A DNA stretch of 64,000 bases from Bacillus thuringiensis (GTDB taxonomy: Bacteria; Bacillota; Bacilli; Bacillales; Bacillaceae_G): NCBI RefSeq assembly GCF_014932895.1, contig NZ_JACYOF010000005.1, forward strand, positions 186,001 through 250,000, in the 5' to 3' direction. Made by a program: the position numbers and the translations under genes. A model generated the notes under the pieces. The model did not search any database and had not been told where the DNA came from. It saw only the letters and a list, made by a program, of their open reading frames with translations. Shown piece by piece: positions 9,061 through 17,095 of the stretch; positions within the stretch are counted from its first letter, which is position 1; each line of letters begins with the position of its first letter.

Positions 9061-10497
9061 TTGAAACGTAGAGTTGCAATTATTGGAATGGTTGTTGCAT
9101 TTTTAATTGGTGCTGGCGGAATGTTTGCAGGAATGTCTTTATTTGGGGTTAACCCAGCAGAAGTAACGCAAACAATTTCGAGTGGAAACGCTAGCACAAC
9201 GCAAGGGAATTTGGCAAAAATTAATGAGGCGTATGCGCTAATTGATTCACGTTATGTGGAAGACGTGAAAGATGACAAGTTAGTCGAAGGTGCAATACAA
9301 GGTATGTTGTCTACGCTGAAGGACCCTTATTCCACGTATATGGATAAAGAAACAGCCAAACAGTTTAGTGAATCGCTTGATCCTGAGCTAGAGGGGATTG
9401 GGGCTGAGGTGAATAAGACGGACGGTAAGCTCATTATCGTATCGCCAATTAAAGGTTCACCAGCAGAAAAGATAGGAATTAAACCGAATGACCAAATTTT
9501 ATCTGTAGATGGAAACAGTGTGAAAGACTTATCACGTGAAGAAGCAGTATTAAAAATTCGTGGTAAAAAGGGAACGACTGTCGCAATTGAAATTAAACGC
9601 GCAGGAGTGACTGATCCAATTGTATTTAAAATTAAGCGTGAAAAAATTCCAATCTTCACGGTATTTAGTTCTGTGAAACAAGAGAACGGAAAAGATATTG
9701 GTTATATGCAAATCACTTCCTTCGCCGAAAATACAGCGAAAGAATTTAAGGATCAGTTAAAAGAGTTAGAGAAGAAAAATATAAAAGGCTTAGTTATTGA
9801 CGTGCGTGGTAATCCTGGTGGCTACTTAAATAGTGTAGAAGATATACTAGGAGAGATTATGACGAATAAAAAGCCAATGCTGCAAGTAGAGCAGCGAAAT
9901 GGTGAGAAGAAGAAATTCTCTACAGAGCTGAAAGAGAGAAAACCATATCCAATTTCAGTATTGATTGATAAAGGAAGTGCTTCTGCTTCGGAAATTTTGG
10001 CTGGCGCGCTGAAAGAAGGAGAAGGTTACGATTTAATTGGTGAAACAACATTTGGTAAAGGAACTGTTCAGCAAGCCGTTCCGTTTAAAGATGGCAGTAA
10101 CATTAAATTAACGATGTTTAAATGGTTAACTCCAGATGGAAACTGGATTCATAAAAAAGGAATCAAGCCAACTGTAGAAGTGAAACAACCAGATTACTAC
10201 CATGCGACGCCAATTCAAATTGAAAAAACACTTTCATACAATTCAAATGATGTGCAAGTAAAGCATGCACAAGGGATGCTGAAAAGCTTAGGCTATGTAC
10301 CAGGTCGTGAAGATGGCTACTTTAGTAAAGAGACAGAATCAGCACTGAAAGCATTCCAAAATGCGAATGAGATGGAAGCGACAGGACAGCTTGATAAAAA
10401 GACAGCTGAGGCAATCCAGAATAAAATCATTGAAAAAATCCGTTCTGGAGAAAATGATTTACAATTACAATCAGCATTAAAATTAATGGCAAAATAA
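9061..10497 (+). CDS. ctpB: CtpB-like carboxy-terminal processing serine protease
   Basis: A 478-residue S41 protease. From the TTG at 9061 (AAAGGGG nine bases upstream) come a signal-anchor helix (residues ~5-25), a PDZ domain (~95-180), the S41 catalytic domain with the nucleophile in KGSASASEILAGAL and the lysine in ETTFGKGTVQ, and a C-terminal peptidoglycan-binding domain (VKHAQGMLKSLGY onward). In B. subtilis CtpB cleaves SpoIVFA in the forespore-mother cell signalling pathway, activating pro-sigma-K processing. Its place after ftsEX and before minJ matches the B. subtilis neighbourhood. A start at 9010 is rejected because it lies in the ftsX terminator. Confidence 0.9.
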   Translation: MKRRVAIIGMVVAFLIGAGGMFAGMSLFGVNPAEVTQTISSGNASTTQGNLAKINEAYALIDSRYVEDVKDDKLVEGAIQGMLSTLKDPYSTYMDKETAKQFSESLDPELEGIGAEVNKTDGKLIIVSPIKGSPAEKIGIKPNDQILSVDGNSVKDLSREEAVLKIRGKKGTTVAIEIKRAGVTDPIVFKIKREKIPIFTVFSSVKQENGKDIGYMQITSFAENTAKEFKDQLKELEKKNIKGLVIDVRGNPGGYLNSVEDILGEIMTNKKPMLQVEQRNGEKKKFSTELKERKPYPISVLIDKGSASASEILAGALKEGEGYDLIGETTFGKGTVQQAVPFKDGSNIKLTMFKWLTPDGNWIHKKGIKPTVEVKQPDYYHATPIQIEKTLSYNSNDVQVKHAQGMLKSLGYVPGREDGYFSKETESALKAFQNANEMEATGQLDKKTAEAIQNKIIEKIRSGENDLQLQSALKLMAK

Positions 10498-10502
10498 GAA
10501 GA

Positions 10503-10533
10503 AATACAGGCATTTTATTGCCTGTATTTTTTT
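10503..10533 (+). terminator. Terminator after ctpB
   Basis: AATACAGGCA/TGCCTGTATT stem with a T-rich loop and a seven-T tail. Confidence 0.9.
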
Positions 10534-10540
10534 GTGTTAA

Positions 10541-10552
10541 ACAAACGTTTGT
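10541..10552. promoter_or_regulatory. Palindrome before minJ
   Basis: ACAAACGTTTGT is a perfect 12-base palindrome 55 bases before the minJ start. It looks like an operator, but no regulator can be named. Confidence 0.35.
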
Positions 10553-10606
10553 CCAGTTATGATAAGATAAAAAGAAAGAATGAGATAAATGGTGGTGAAT
10601 GAGTTC

Positions 10607-11791
10607 GTGGAGGCATGGCTTTTTGAAATAATGCGGGCAGTTGGACGTTTTTTCTTACACCCTGCTGTCTATGTATTTTTAATAAGTAGTATTTTCGTTG
10701 GATACTTACGTATGTTACGAGAACGAAAAGATTTTTCTTTTAAAGTTTATGATATTTGGTTTGAACTGCGAACATCTCTATTTGCAGGAATTGGCTACGG
10801 ATTAGTTGTATCTATTATTATGATTGGGCTTGGACTTGTTGTTTCTAAAGCGAGCTTATGGGTCATTTTACTTTGGACGTTACTATTTGGATTAACTGCT
10901 ATGTATCAATATTTATCAGCAGCTTATACGTTTAGTATTGCGATTGTATGTGTTCTATTGTCTTCTAAGATGCCAGTTTCCTTCTTACAGCTTGGAGAAG
11001 GTGAAGAGGACACGATTGTATCTCTTGCTATTTTACTAGGCGTCATGCTTATTGTAGAAGGCTTATTGATTTCTAAAAACGCAGTAGGATATTCTACACC
11101 GAAGATTAGGAAGGGGAAACGTGGGTTAAAGATTGGTTTACATGAATCGAAGCGTTTATGGATCGTTCCGATTTTTATTCTTGTACCGGGTGATGCCGTA
11201 ACGCAGTTTATTTCATGGTGGCCTGTCGTTTCAATAGGTTCAAATACATATTCTCTATTCCTCGTTCCATTTTTAATTGGATTTATGAGAAAGATTAGAA
11301 GTTATGAGCCAACGGAAGCTTTATTATTTACAGGAAGACGTATTTATGGATTAGCTGGACTTGTGCTTGTTTTAGGAATCGCAAGTTATTGGTGGCACGT
11401 ACTTGCGATTATCGCGATGGGAGTCGCGATGCTTGGACGTTTCACGATCTCGATGCAAGAAAAAATTGCCGATGAGACAAGACCAGCATATTTTGCGGGA
11501 CGTAATGACGGGCTTGTTGTATTAGATACAATTCCAAATACAATTGGAGCAGAGCTGAAGTTGCTGCCTGGAGAAATTATTACGAAAGTAAATGGAGTCG
11601 TTCCAAGAAGTGCCGAGGAATTTTATGATGCGCTTCAAACGAAGACGACAGGAGCATTTTGTAAATTAGAAGTAGTAGATACAAATGGTGAGCTCCGTCT
11701 TGCTCAAACTGCATTATATGCTGGAGGACATCACGAGTTAGGCGTTGTATTCGTTCAGCAGGAGCATGAGTGGGATTCGGAAGCGATGTAA
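10607..11791 (+). CDS. minJ: MinJ-like division-site topology protein
   Basis: A ~394-residue integral membrane protein with about eight predicted helices and a C-terminal PDZ domain (residues ~300-390, containing LKLLPGEIITKVNGV). In B. subtilis MinJ links DivIVA to MinD at poles and old septa and so prevents minicell division; it also affects FtsL stability and swarming. The GTG at 10607 is preferred because GGTGGTGA lies eight bases before it; an ATG at 10589 is possible. In B. subtilis swrA lies between ctpB and minJ; no such gene is present here. Assignment rests on topology, PDZ domain and position. Confidence 0.85.
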   Translation: MEAWLFEIMRAVGRFFLHPAVYVFLISSIFVGYLRMLRERKDFSFKVYDIWFELRTSLFAGIGYGLVVSIIMIGLGLVVSKASLWVILLWTLLFGLTAMYQYLSAAYTFSIAIVCVLLSSKMPVSFLQLGEGEEDTIVSLAILLGVMLIVEGLLISKNAVGYSTPKIRKGKRGLKIGLHESKRLWIVPIFILVPGDAVTQFISWWPVVSIGSNTYSLFLVPFLIGFMRKIRSYEPTEALLFTGRRIYGLAGLVLVLGIASYWWHVLAIIAMGVAMLGRFTISMQEKIADETRPAYFAGRNDGLVVLDTIPNTIGAELKLLPGEIITKVNGVVPRSAEEFYDALQTKTTGAFCKLEVVDTNGELRLAQTALYAGGHHELGVVFVQQEHEWDSEAM

Positions 11792-11801
11792 TAAAAATGA
11801 G

Positions 11802-11828
11802 GGTGTCACCACTAGGTGACACCTTTTT
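11802..11828 (+). terminator. Terminator after minJ
   Basis: Perfect 9-bp stem GGTGTCACC/GGTGACACC, 4-base loop, T tail. Confidence 0.92.
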
Positions 11829-11958
11829 AGTTTGGAGGGGATAGGTAGTAAATGAAATTTATATCGGCGATTATTTGAATATATCGACTTTCTAGCAAAA
11901 CGACAATTACTGCAAATCTCATTTTTAGTTTCATAGACGAATAACTTGAATAATTATT

Positions 11959-11973
11959 TGATAATGGTTATCA
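11959..11973. promoter_or_regulatory. Fur box before the ABC exporter
   Basis: TGATAATGGTTATCA matches the 7-1-7 Bacillus Fur consensus TGATAATNATTATCA at all but one defined position. It is 40 bases before the start codon, where repression by Fur-iron is expected. Confidence 0.78.
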
Positions 11974-12013
11974 TTTAGGGAGTCTTTTTAATTTTAAAAA
12001 ATGGAGGGAAGAT

Positions 12014-13729
12014 ATGCTTCGTAAATTTTTTTCTTACTATAAACCGTACAAAGGTTTATTTATACTCGACTTTTCTTGCGCAGTTATTGCAGGGTTACTA
12101 GAACTTGGCTTTCCGCTTATCGTAAACCAATTTATCGATAAGTTATTGCCAGGACAAAACTGGACGCTTATTTTATGGGCTTGTTTCGGTTTATTTGCAG
12201 TTTATATGTTAAATGCAGGTTTACAATATGTCGTTACATATTGGGGACATATGCTTGGTGTTAACATTGAAACAGATATGAGGCAAAAATTATTTGATCA
12301 TATTCAAAAGCTATCATTCAGATTTTTTGATAATAATAAAACAGGTCATTTAATTTCACGTCTTACAAACGATTTAATGGAAATTGGGGAAATTGCTCAC
12401 CATGGACCAGAAGATTTATTTATCGCTATTATGACTTTAGTTGGGGCATTCTCATTTATGATGATGATTAACTGGAAGTTAGCGCTACTAACATTCTTCG
12501 TAATTCCATTTTTATTATGGTTGGCACTTTACTTCAATAAAAAAATGACGGGTACGTTTAGACGATTATTCTCAGACGTTGCTGACTTCAATGCATGTAT
12601 TGAAAATAACGTCGGTGGTATTCGTGTTGTACAAGCATTCGGAAATGAAAAGTTTGAGAAAGACCAATTCGCTGTAAACAACGCTCGTTTCCGTACAACG
12701 AAACTAATGGCGTATAAAATTATGGCACTCAACTCATCTATTAGCTACATGCTCATGCGTCTCGTAACGCTTTTCGTATTAATATGTGGTACATGGTTTG
12801 TTCTGCAAGGTGAGTTAACGTACGGTGGGTTTATCGGATTTGTCTTATTAACGAATATTTTCTTCCGCCCAATTGAGAAAATTAATGCGGTGATTGAAAG
12901 TTATCCGAAAGGAATCGCAGGTTTTAAAAGGTATGTAGAACTTCTTGAAACAGAGCCTGATATTGTAGACTCGAAAAATGCAATGGAAGTGAAACATGTA
13001 CATGGTGATATTCAATATAACAACATTACGTTTGGATATGAAAACAGAGAACCGATTTTAAATGATATTAGTTTGAAAATCCATGCTGGTGAAACAGTTG
13101 CTTTCGTTGGACCATCAGGAGCTGGAAAAACAACGTTATGTAGTTTATTACCACGCTTTTATGAGCAATCATCTGGATCGATTCAAATTGATGGAATTGA
13201 TACGAAAGAGATGACGTTATCTTCACTTCGTAAACAAATTGGAATTGTGCAACAAGATGTGTTCTTATTCTCAGGAACAATTCGTGAAAATATCGCTTAC
13301 GGAAATTTAAAAGCATCGGAGGCTGACATTTGGCAGGCGGTAAAGAGGGCCCAGTTAGAAGATTTAATTTACTCGCAGCCAGACGGTTTAGATACTGTTA
13401 TCGGTGAGCGCGGCGTGAAACTTTCAGGTGGACAGAAGCAGCGTCTAGCAATTGCTCGTATGTTCTTGAAAAACCCGCCAATTTTAATTTTAGATGAGGC
13501 CACTTCCGCATTAGATACAGAGACGGAACTTGCGATCCAAAAATCACTTGCAGAACTAGCTGTCGGCCGTACAACATTAGTAATTGCTCATAGACTTGCG
13601 ACGATTAAAAATGCGGATCGTATCGTCGTTGTAAATAAAGATGGCATTGCAGAACAAGGTTCACATGATGAACTAATTGAGCGAGGCGGAGGATATAGTA
13701 GGTTATACGAAGCACAGTTTAGTTCGTAA
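12014..13729 (+). CDS. ABC transporter, fused permease-ATPase half-transporter (type IV exporter fold)
   Basis: A 571-residue half-transporter: six predicted transmembrane helices (residues ~1-310), then an ABC ATPase domain with Walker A GPSGAGKTT, signature LSGGQKQR, Walker B ILILDEATSALD and the H-loop IAHRLATIK. Such proteins dimerise and usually export lipids, drugs or peptides. The substrate cannot be read from sequence, but the Fur box 40 bases upstream says it is made when iron is short, so siderophore, haem or iron-complex export is a reasonable inference. It resembles the MsbA/BmrA/YfiB class in general; no specific orthologue is claimed. It is not in an operon with siderophore genes in this window. 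Confidence 0.9.
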   Translation: MLRKFFSYYKPYKGLFILDFSCAVIAGLLELGFPLIVNQFIDKLLPGQNWTLILWACFGLFAVYMLNAGLQYVVTYWGHMLGVNIETDMRQKLFDHIQKLSFRFFDNNKTGHLISRLTNDLMEIGEIAHHGPEDLFIAIMTLVGAFSFMMMINWKLALLTFFVIPFLLWLALYFNKKMTGTFRRLFSDVADFNACIENNVGGIRVVQAFGNEKFEKDQFAVNNARFRTTKLMAYKIMALNSSISYMLMRLVTLFVLICGTWFVLQGELTYGGFIGFVLLTNIFFRPIEKINAVIESYPKGIAGFKRYVELLETEPDIVDSKNAMEVKHVHGDIQYNNITFGYENREPILNDISLKIHAGETVAFVGPSGAGKTTLCSLLPRFYEQSSGSIQIDGIDTKEMTLSSLRKQIGIVQQDVFLFSGTIRENIAYGNLKASEADIWQAVKRAQLEDLIYSQPDGLDTVIGERGVKLSGGQKQRLAIARMFLKNPPILILDEATSALDTETELAIQKSLAELAVGRTTLVIAHRLATIKNADRIVVVNKDGIAEQGSHDELIERGGGYSRLYEAQFSS

Positions 13730-13796
13730 ATATAATTTCTGCTGAATTAGCACACCATATAAGTAGATGAAACTCTTATATAGGAGGCTATAAAGT

Positions 13797-14108
13797 ATGA
13801 TTGTAACAACAACTTCTACAATTCAAGGGAAAGAGATTGTTGAGTATGTCGATATTGTGAATGGAGAAGCGATTATGGGTGCGAATATCGTTCGTGATCT
13901 TTTTGCTTCTGTCCGTGACGTTGTCGGCGGTCGTTCTGGCGCTTACGAAAGCAAATTGAAAGAAGCGCGCGACATTGCAATGGAAGAGATGAAAACTCTC
14001 GCAAGACAAAAAAATGCGAATGCTATTGTTGGTATCGACGTGGACTACGAAGTTGTTCGCGAAGGGATGCTAATGGTTGCGGTGAGTGGAACTGCTGTCC
14101 GTATATAA
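13797..14108 (+). CDS. YbjQ family protein (UPF0145, putative metal-binding)
   Basis: A 103-residue YbjQ/UPF0145 protein, full length for the family. Conserved blocks [37 protein letters not shown] and [12 protein letters not shown] are present. The family is often called heavy-metal binding, but its biochemical role is not established. The gene has a strong ribosome binding site (TAGGAGG) and its own terminator, so it appears monocistronic between the ABC exporter and the convergent ABC-F gene. Confidence 0.9.
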   Translation: MIVTTTSTIQGKEIVEYVDIVNGEAIMGANIVRDLFASVRDVVGGRSGAYESKLKEARDIAMEEMKTLARQKNANAIVGIDVDYEVVREGMLMVAVSGTAVRI

Positions 14109-14112
14109 AGTG

Positions 14113-14140
14113 AAAAGCCGTGCTATTGCGCGGCTTTTTT
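14113..14140 (+). terminator. Terminator after the ybjQ-like gene
   Basis: AAAAGCCGTGC/GCGCGGCTTTT stem (one G-U) with a TATT loop and a six-T tail. Confidence 0.9.
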
Positions 14141-14223
14141 ATTGTTATGTCTAACATTTCTATGTCGAAGTTTCAATATTTCTTGGGAAATGCGGAAGGG
14201 CCCGTCGATATATAGGGAAGACA

Positions 14224-15858
14224 TTAGAGCGCTTCTTTACATTTTCGAATTTGAACTAATAATGTTTCGTATTCTTGTTCGAGAGATGTGATGTCATCGT
14301 AATGATTTGGTATGGAAATTCGGCCGATGATTTCTGTTAATTTTGTTTGTAATCGTAATAATTCTTGTTCAGTAACGTTTACAGAATCCCCGGTTGTTCT
14401 TTTTGTGTATTGCTCGTAATTACCGTGGAAGATTCTTGGTTCGTTTTCATCTACTTGTAGAATATGATCTGCAACAGAACGGATAAAGGCACGGTCATGG
14501 CTAATGAAAAGTATAGTGCCAGGATACTCTTGTAACATGTTTTCTAATTCTTCCTGTGTTGTTAAATCTAAATAGTTCGTCGGTTCATCCAGCAGAAGCA
14601 TATTATAGTTTCCTAAAAATACTTTTGCGAGTGCGACTTTCATTCGTTCTCCACCACTTAAGGTGTGCACAGGTTTATAGACATCTTCACGGTGGAAAAG
14701 GAGCCTTGCAAGTATTGTTCGAACGAACGATTCCGTATAGTTTGTTTCTTCTAGAACATTTTCTAAAATTGTTTTATCTGTTTTTAAAATAGATAGAGTT
14801 TGTTCGAAGTATCCGATTTTACTACTCTTCGAAAGCTGGATACCACGCTCGTTTGCGAGAAGCATTTTGAATAAAGTTGTTTTGCCACTTCCGTTTGTCC
14901 CTAAAACAGCGAGCTTTGCCCCAGGGACAATTGTTCCATTCATATTTTTAAATAGTGTGCGGTTGCCTATTTTCTTTGTGGTTTTATTAAACTGTACAAC
15001 AACTTTACTATGAATGGGTGTATGGTATTGTACGTCAAATCGAGCTTGAGAAAAATCTTTTGGTTTTTCTTTCTTTTCCAATTTTTCGAGACGTGTTTCT
15101 AATGCCTTCGCCGCTTTGCTAACATTTTCTTGGCCATGAGCCCCACTTAATTTATAAAGTTTAGATTCAGATGAGCTGAACCGTGTTGGGATTTTTGTCA
15201 TGCTAGAAGCGCGTTGCTTTCTTTGTAAAATTGATTGTTCTAAACGATTTTTTTCTTGTACATATTGCTCGTATTCTGCTTGTTTTTGTATTCGCTCACG
15301 TTCTTTTTGCTTTCGATAGTTTGAATAATTCCCTTTATATTCTTGAATAGTGCCGTCTTCAATTTCGATGATTTTGGTACATATGGTATCTAGAAAATCG
15401 CGATCATGCGATATTAAAACAAGTGCACCTCTATAAGATAAAAGTGCCTTTTCTAATTGCTCTGTACCGAAAATATCTAAGTGACTTGTTGGCTCATCAG
15501 CAAATAGAATGCCTGCATCTTGTTCGAGGGCATGGGCAATCTTTAGGCGCATTCGTTCGCCACCACTCATTGAATCTGCAACGTTTGAAATACTCCATTT
15601 TCCTTTTGCGAGGGAAGAAGCGGTTTCCGGTAGTTTCTCGCTAAGCTGAGGAATGATGGCGATAGAGCTATGATGAGTTACTGTGCCTTTGTCAGCTTCT
15701 ATTTCTTTACTTAATATTTGTAATAACGTAGATTTTCCAGCTCCGTTGACTCCGACAATTCCTATACGATCGTTTGCTTGAATTTCTAATGATGGTAACG
15801 TAAATAGGGTGCGATCACCAAAGCTCTTTTCAATATTATGTGCGAATAAAATAGTCAT
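14224..15858 (-). CDS. ABC-F ATPase, antibiotic-resistance (VmlR/Msr-like) type
   Basis: A 544-residue soluble protein with two ABC domains and no membrane helices: Walker A GVNGAGKST and GTNGSGKTT, signatures MSGGERMRL and LSGGERMKV, Walker B ILFADEPTSHLD and LLLDEPTNYLD. The domains are joined by a long charged linker (~residues 180-270), the part that reaches the ribosome. ABC-F proteins of this build bind the ribosomal E site and displace drugs acting at the peptidyl-transferase centre; length and layout match B. subtilis VmlR (lincosamide, pleuromutilin, streptogramin A). The drug spectrum cannot be deduced. The leader with small ORFs and an attenuator is what one expects of an antibiotic-inducible member. 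The gene stands alone, convergent with the ybjQ-like gene. Confidence 0.88.
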   Translation of the reverse strand: MTILFAHNIEKSFGDRTLFTLPSLEIQANDRIGIVGVNGAGKSTLLQILSKEIEADKGTVTHHSSIAIIPQLSEKLPETASSLAKGKWSISNVADSMSGGERMRLKIAHALEQDAGILFADEPTSHLDIFGTEQLEKALLSYRGALVLISHDRDFLDTICTKIIEIEDGTIQEYKGNYSNYRKQKERERIQKQAEYEQYVQEKNRLEQSILQRKQRASSMTKIPTRFSSSESKLYKLSGAHGQENVSKAAKALETRLEKLEKKEKPKDFSQARFDVQYHTPIHSKVVVQFNKTTKKIGNRTLFKNMNGTIVPGAKLAVLGTNGSGKTTLFKMLLANERGIQLSKSSKIGYFEQTLSILKTDKTILENVLEETNYTESFVRTILARLLFHREDVYKPVHTLSGGERMKVALAKVFLGNYNMLLLDEPTNYLDLTTQEELENMLQEYPGTILFISHDRAFIRSVADHILQVDENEPRIFHGNYEQYTKRTTGDSVNVTEQELLRLQTKLTEIIGRISIPNHYDDITSLEQEYETLLVQIRKCKEAL

Positions 15859-15888
15859 AAAAAAACCTCCCTAGTTTCACTAGAGAGG
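15859..15888 (-). terminator. Leader attenuator (terminator abutting the ABC-F start codon)
   Basis: On the minus strand CCTCTCTAGT, GAA loop, ACTAGGGAGG form a 10-bp stem (one G-U pair), followed by seven T residues that run straight into ATG. The 3' arm contains the gene's Shine-Dalgarno (AGGGAGG), so the stem could both end transcription and hide the ribosome binding site. Confidence 0.8.
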
Positions 15889-16002
15889 ATAAACGTCGCC
15901 CTTGAATGTAAAAATCGTACATAAATAAACGATTTTTACATGATCGTTTCGAAAGAAAGTATCGACAAATGGACAGACTAATCCCCTGCTAGTTTTCATC
16001 AT
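15880..16002 (-). CDS. Leader peptide ORF 2 of the ABC-F gene (39-40 residues)
   Basis: An uninterrupted small frame opens at ATG ATG (16002/15999) and ends at the TAG inside the 5' arm of the attenuator stem. It encodes a peptide starting MKTSRGLVCPF and ending FKGDVYPL. No strong ribosome binding site precedes it, but its start overlaps the stop of ORF 1, so coupling is possible. Its codons 3-7 are the antiterminator arm, and an 11-13 bp hairpin (arms 15906-15918 and 15929-15941) lies within it. Translation is inferred, not shown. Confidence 0.5.
   Translation of the reverse strand: MMKTSRGLVCPFVDTFFRNDHVKIVYLCTIFTFKGDVYPL
15981..15993 (-). promoter_or_regulatory. Antiterminator arm in the ABC-F leader
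   Basis: Minus-strand ACTAGCAGGGGAT can pair with ATCCTCTCTAGT of the attenuator (5 bp, one bulged C, then 7 bp with one G-U). That pairing is mutually exclusive with the terminator stem. Confidence 0.6.
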
Positions 16003-16061
16003 TTTTGTTCACTATTTGTGATGGATGAAATAAATAAGAGAATTAGAACTTCATTGGTCAA
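15999..16061 (-). CDS. Leader peptide ORF 1 of the ABC-F gene (20 residues)
   Basis: A TTG-initiated frame with AAGGAAGG four bases upstream, encoding MTNEVLILLFISSITNSEQK. Its TGA overlaps the first ATG of ORF 2 (ATGA). It starts ~20 bases after the predicted transcription start, as drug-sensing leader peptides do. A three-codon frame from the nearby ATG (16055 region) is an alternative reading of the same ribosome binding site. Confidence 0.45.
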   Translation of the reverse strand: MTNEVLILLFISSITNSEQK

Positions 16062-16089
16062 AGTACCTTCCTTTCATAAGATTATTTTT

Positions 16090-16119
16090 ATTGTATGCGC
16101 ATACAAATGGATTTGTCAA
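16090..16119 (-). promoter_or_regulatory. Sigma-A promoter of the ABC-F leader with overlapping palindrome
   Basis: Minus strand TTGACA (16119-16114), 18 bases, TACAAT (16095-16090). A perfect 16-base palindrome, TTGTATGCGCATACAA (16091-16106), covers the -10 and much of the spacer, the position of a repressor operator. The -35 begins just past the stop of the flavodoxin-like gene. Confidence 0.75.
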
Positions 16120-16121
16120 AC

Positions 16122-16667
16122 TTATTTCTGTTTGCTATTTTTGAATTTATTATTATACAATTGTGCTTTTGCTATTGCCTCAGCATCGTTCTTAATTTCA
16201 TCCAATCCATTCGCATCCCCAATAATATACCCTTCAAATGATGAACCAACAAAATCAAAGATATATTGAAACTGGGCGATAAGCGGCAATGCTTTTCGTT
16301 TTGGATTGTCTCCGCCAACGATGACAACGTACATTTTTTTGTCTTTCATTTTTTCTTTGAAATGAAGGGATGTATCACGCAAGCTTTGTGACCAGCGATC
16401 GACGAAGTTTTTCATATGGCCGCTCATTCCGTACCAGTATAGTGGTGTAGCAAAGATAATCGTGTCGTGCTCTAACATACGCTCAATTAACTGCTCGTAG
16501 TCATCGTCTACAGGCTGAAATCCTTCTGCATCATGACGTTGGTCTGTAATAGGATAGACGGTATGATTACGCAAATAAATTTGTTCTGTCTCCATTTCAT
16601 CAATCATCATATGTGTTAAAGCTTCCGTATTTCCATTTTGTCTTGAACTGCCGTGTATAACAAACAT
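16122..16667 (-). CDS. Flavodoxin-like NAD(P)H-dependent FMN oxidoreductase
   Basis: A 181-residue flavodoxin-fold protein of the NADPH-dependent FMN reductase family. The phosphate-binding loop GSSRQNGNTEALT is at residues 6-18, and the family motif ATPLYWYGMSGHMKNFVDRW lies near residues 74-93. It likely reduces quinones, nitro-compounds or similar electrophiles with FMN. It resembles B. subtilis YwqN. It starts five bases after the MerR gene on the same strand, so the pair form an operon, and the MerR protein probably senses the compound that this enzyme handles. Confidence 0.88.
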   Translation of the reverse strand: MFVIHGSSRQNGNTEALTHMMIDEMETEQIYLRNHTVYPITDQRHDAEGFQPVDDDYEQLIERMLEHDTIIFATPLYWYGMSGHMKNFVDRWSQSLRDTSLHFKEKMKDKKMYVVIVGGDNPKRKALPLIAQFQYIFDFVGSSFEGYIIGDANGLDEIKNDAEAIAKAQLYNNKFKNSKQK

Positions 16668-16671
16668 GTAA

Positions 16672-17040
16672 TCATTCCTTTTCTTTAGCTTGTTTTAGGA
16701 GTGAAACGTGTTTTTGCAAATTCGTTTGAATGTTGAAAAGCAATGAGATTTGCTTTGTTACTTCATTGAGTTTATCTTCGTAAAGGGCAAGGATACTGCT
16801 GCACGGTTTTTCGTACAAATGCGGTTCAATTTCAAGGCAGCGCAGCATCCTTGCTGTTTCTTCTAAATTTAAGCCGAGCTGTAAATACATTTGAATAAGC
16901 TCCACTTTTTCGATGGCACTGTCATCAAAATCACGGTAGCCATTTGCTAGGCGCTTTGAGGGTAGTAATCCTTTTTCTTCGTAATGTCTTAGTGCTCTTT
17001 CGCTAACCCCAGTTTCTTTTGATAATTCCCCGATTCGCAA
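16672..17040 (-). CDS. MerR family transcriptional regulator
   Basis: A 122-residue MerR regulator: N-terminal winged helix-turn-helix (IGELSKETGVSERALRHYEEKGLL), then a dimerisation coiled coil (LYEDKLNEVTKQISLL). There is no large ligand-binding domain. One cysteine pair region (RCLEIEPHLYEKPCSS) could sense metal or redox, but this is a guess. The start is TTG, supported by AAAGGAGTG upstream. It is transcribed with the flavodoxin-like gene, and its own promoter has the long spacer and dyad typical of MerR control. Confidence 0.9.
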   Translation of the reverse strand: MRIGELSKETGVSERALRHYEEKGLLPSKRLANGYRDFDDSAIEKVELIQMYLQLGLNLEETARMLRCLEIEPHLYEKPCSSILALYEDKLNEVTKQISLLFNIQTNLQKHVSLLKQAKEKE

Positions 17041-17063
17041 TATGTTGCACTCCTTTTACATGT

Positions 17064-17095
17064 ATTGTAAACCTTCACACTAATGTGAGGGTCAA
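17064..17095 (-). promoter_or_regulatory. MerR-type promoter with dyad operator
   Basis: Minus strand TTGACC (17095-17090), 20 bases, TACAAT (17069-17064). The over-long spacer holds an imperfect dyad (17071-17092), arms ACCTTCACACT and AATGTGAGGGT matching at 9 of 11 positions. This is the geometry MerR activators act on, by twisting the spacer. Confidence 0.75.
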
